Shown here piece after piece: positions 5,614-7,204 of a DNA stretch of 7,204 bases (positions are counted from its first letter, which is position 1; each line of letters starts with the position of its first letter). This stretch comes from Smithellaceae bacterium (GTDB taxonomy: Bacteria > Desulfobacterota > Syntrophia > Syntrophales > JAQULV01), in the NCBI GenBank assembly GCA_028718405.1, contig JAQULV010000064.1, positions 1 to 7,204 on the forward strand. Reading direction: 5' to 3'. The translations under genes and the position numbers were made by a program. The notes below the pieces were generated by a model. That model was not told the DNA's origin. It worked only from the letters and a program-made list of their open reading frames with translations, and did not search any database.

Positions 5614-7204
5614 TTATTTGAAGGCCATCTTGAGATCGTAAACGCCGGCGTCACTTTTTCTCTTGATGTCGAATCCTCCCTTCTCAAACACATGGAGCAT
5701 AGGTTGATTATCAGCCAGAACCTCGGCAGTGAAACCCAAAAGACCCTCTCTTCGTGCTAAGTAAGTCAGGTACGATAGGAGTTCGAAGCCGATGCCCCTG
5801 TTCTGGTAGTCATCTCTAACGGCGAAGGCAACTTCCGCTGTATGGGACTCATCGTCGATACCATATTGCCCCACGGCGACGATGAGTTCGTTCTTTTCGT
5901 CCCCGACGACAGCCAGGATATTGACCTCCTTGGTGTAATCGATGATCACAAAATCCTGAAGACGTTCATGGGGCATATCCTTACGCAGCGAGAGGAAACG
6001 GCGATGCAGGCTCTTCTCAGAAAGCGAATAGAAGAAGTCCTTCAGCAGCGGTTCATCGCTTATCTTCACGGGCCTAAAGAAGACCTGCATACCCGTTTTG
6101 GTCGTCCGATAAGTTTCCATATGCTCAGGGTATTCGCCGCGTCGGCCCGGAATGAAGGCCTGATCTTTGAAGATGAGGCCTCTCTTTTTCGCCTCCTCGA
6201 TCAGCCAGGGCCGGAATTTGGGGTGCGCAATGGATATAAGCGACATAGCGCGCTCGCGGACGTTTTTGCCGTGGAGGTAAGCGATGCCGTATTCGCTTAC
6301 GACATATCTCACGTCGCCGCGATTCAGGGTGACGCCGGCCGATTCGGACAGAGCCGGTACAATCCTGGAGACCGTGTCATTGAGGGCTGTAGATTTCATG
6401 GCAAGAATGGTCTTCCCATTCTTGGAAAACAGGGCCCCGCGCATGAAATCGTGGTGTCCGCCGACACCGCTGTAGAACCTTCCCCCGATAGATTCGGATG
6501 TTGCCTGGCCCGTCAGATCGATCTCCAGAGCACTATTCACGGCTACCATATTTTCGTTCTGGGCAATGACAAGAGGGTTATTCGTGTAGTCGATTGTCCG
6601 AAAACCGATGGAAGGATTATCATTGAGGAACTCATAAGTGCTCTTTGTTCCCATCGAGAAGGCTGCAACAGTCTTGCCCCGATTGATAGTCTTTTTCGAA
6701 TTGTCGATTACACCCGCCTTGATAAGGTCTACGAGGCCGTCGCTCAGTAACTCGGTGTGGACGCCCAGGTGTTTCTTCCCGTAAAGGTTGGAGATGATGG
6801 CATTGGGAAGCCTTCCGTAACCCACCTGGATCGTGTCCCCGTCTTGGATCAACCTTGATACGTAGTCGGCGATGCGCTGTACCGTCTCGGAAGGGACTTT
6901 GCTCTTCACTTCTAGAAGGGGCTCATCGTGATGGACGAGAAAGTCTACATCATCGATGTGAATGAAACCGTCACCGTGAACGCGAGGCATCTGGGCATTT
7001 AGCTGAGCGATGACCATTGAAGCTTTCTCTGTTGCTGCCTTAACCATGTCCACGCTGATGCCCAGGCTGAGATAGCCGTGCTCGTCGGGTAGTGATGTCT
7101 GGATCAGGCAGAGATCGATGCGCACTATGCCGGCATTGAGCAAAGCGGGGACATCGGAAAGTGAAATAGGCGTGTAATCGGCACGGCCAGTGTTGATCGG
7201 GTCG
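5614..7204 (-). CDS. Acetyl-CoA hydrolase/CoA-transferase with C-terminal GNAT domain (5' end outside window)
   Basis: The frame is open from the right edge to the TAA at 5614-5616, giving 529 visible residues. Translation upstream of the TTG at 7143 still shows family sequence (GRADYTPISLSDVPALL), so the gene continues outside and that TTG is not the start. Compared with 4-hydroxybutyrate CoA-transferase, some 85-90 residues are missing. Visible residues about 1-365 are the CoA-transferase (PF02550 plus PF13336). GVHTELLSDG carries the likely catalytic Glu151 (codon 6751-6753), GVGGHHD at 246-252 is the oxyanion loop, and SEYGIAYLHG at 303-312 is conserved. Residues about 372-529 are a GNAT acetyltransferase domain, with the acetyl-CoA pyrophosphate loop QNRGIG at 467-472. 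The first part moves CoA between carboxylic acids (or hydrolyses acyl-CoA); the GNAT part may acetylate a protein lysine or sense acetyl-CoA, which is inference. It is the first visible gene of the minus-strand run. Confidence 0.92.
   Translation of the reverse strand, partial: DPINTGRADYTPISLSDVPALLNAGIVRIDLCLIQTSLPDEHGYLSLGISVDMVKAATEKASMVIAQLNAQMPRVHGDGFIHIDDVDFLVHHDEPLLEVKSKVPSETVQRIADYVSRLIQDGDTIQVGYGRLPNAIISNLYGKKHLGVHTELLSDGLVDLIKAGVIDNSKKTINRGKTVAAFSMGTKSTYEFLNDNPSIGFRTIDYTNNPLVIAQNENMVAVNSALEIDLTGQATSESIGGRFYSGVGGHHDFMRGALFSKNGKTILAMKSTALNDTVSRIVPALSESAGVTLNRGDVRYVVSEYGIAYLHGKNVRERAMSLISIAHPKFRPWLIEEAKKRGLIFKDQAFIPGRRGEYPEHMETYRTTKTGMQVFFRPVKISDEPLLKDFFYSLSEKSLHRRFLSLRKDMPHERLQDFVIIDYTKEVNILAVVGDEKNELIVAVGQYGIDDESHTAEVAFAVRDDYQNRGIGFELLSYLTYLARREGLLGFTAEVLADNQPMLHVFEKGGFDIKRKSDAGVYDLKMAFK

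Noticed and set aside
5842..6750. 302-codon open frame on the plus strand
   Set aside because: It lies wholly antisense to the CoA-transferase-GNAT gene, whose conserved motifs cover the region. The translation shows no recognisable family.
7141..7143. TTG as start of the CoA-transferase gene
   Set aside because: The frame stays open to the window edge and encodes conserved family residues upstream, so the gene is simply cut by the window.
1..7204. CRISPR array, tRNA/rRNA, insertion sequence or attachment site
   Set aside because: No direct repeat array, cloverleaf, transposase motif or flanking duplication was visible; coding regions fill nearly the whole window.

Overview
The window reads as chromosomal DNA from a Gram-negative bacterium of roughly balanced GC content. 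An OmpA-type C-terminus at the left edge implies an outer membrane. The gene set (a CoA-transferase fused to an acetyltransferase, an ADP-forming acyl-CoA ligase, a Pta-like P-loop/DRTGG protein and an AlgC-type hexose-phosphate mutase) is the kind found in anaerobic Desulfobacterota (former Deltaproteobacteria, for example syntrophs and sulfate reducers). That placement is an inference from gene content and was not tested by phylogeny.

Layout. Positions 1-100 (+) are the last 32 codons of an OmpA/Pal-like peptidoglycan-binding protein. A strong intrinsic terminator follows at about 128-168. Everything else lies on the minus strand as one tightly packed convergent gene run. In transcription order it is: a CoA-transferase/acetyl-CoA hydrolase with a C-terminal GNAT domain (7204 down to 5614, 5' end outside the window); a 63-nt gap; an ADP-forming acetate/acyl-CoA ligase with alpha and beta parts fused (5550-3430); a 15-nt gap; a BioD-like P-loop plus DRTGG protein resembling the N-terminal part of long phosphotransacetylases (3414-2377); a 19-nt gap; a phosphomannomutase/phosphoglucomutase (2357-990); a 4-nt overlap; and a DUF1460 NlpC/P60-type muropeptide amidase (993-193). 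There is no gene-free stretch over 300 bases.

How the genes may work together. The first three genes form a coherent acyl-CoA module: CoA exchange between acids, interconversion of acyl-CoA + ADP + Pi with acid + CoA + ATP, and a nucleotide-binding protein of the type linked to acetate/acetyl-phosphate metabolism. The GNAT domain on the CoA-transferase suggests control by, or use of, acetyl-CoA, possibly lysine acetylation. The last two genes concern hexose-phosphate supply for the envelope and breakdown of muropeptides. They share the transcript by position, but a functional link to the CoA genes is not shown by the sequence.

Start corrections. The best-supported starts of the mutase and the P-loop/DRTGG gene are internal to their longest ORFs (2357 and 3414). 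The DUF1460 gene has to start at a TTG. The CoA-transferase frame runs open to the window edge, so it is a 5'-truncated gene and not one beginning near 7143. I found no clearly novel system; the most unusual points are the domain arrangement around the acyl-CoA genes and an amidase without a signal peptide.
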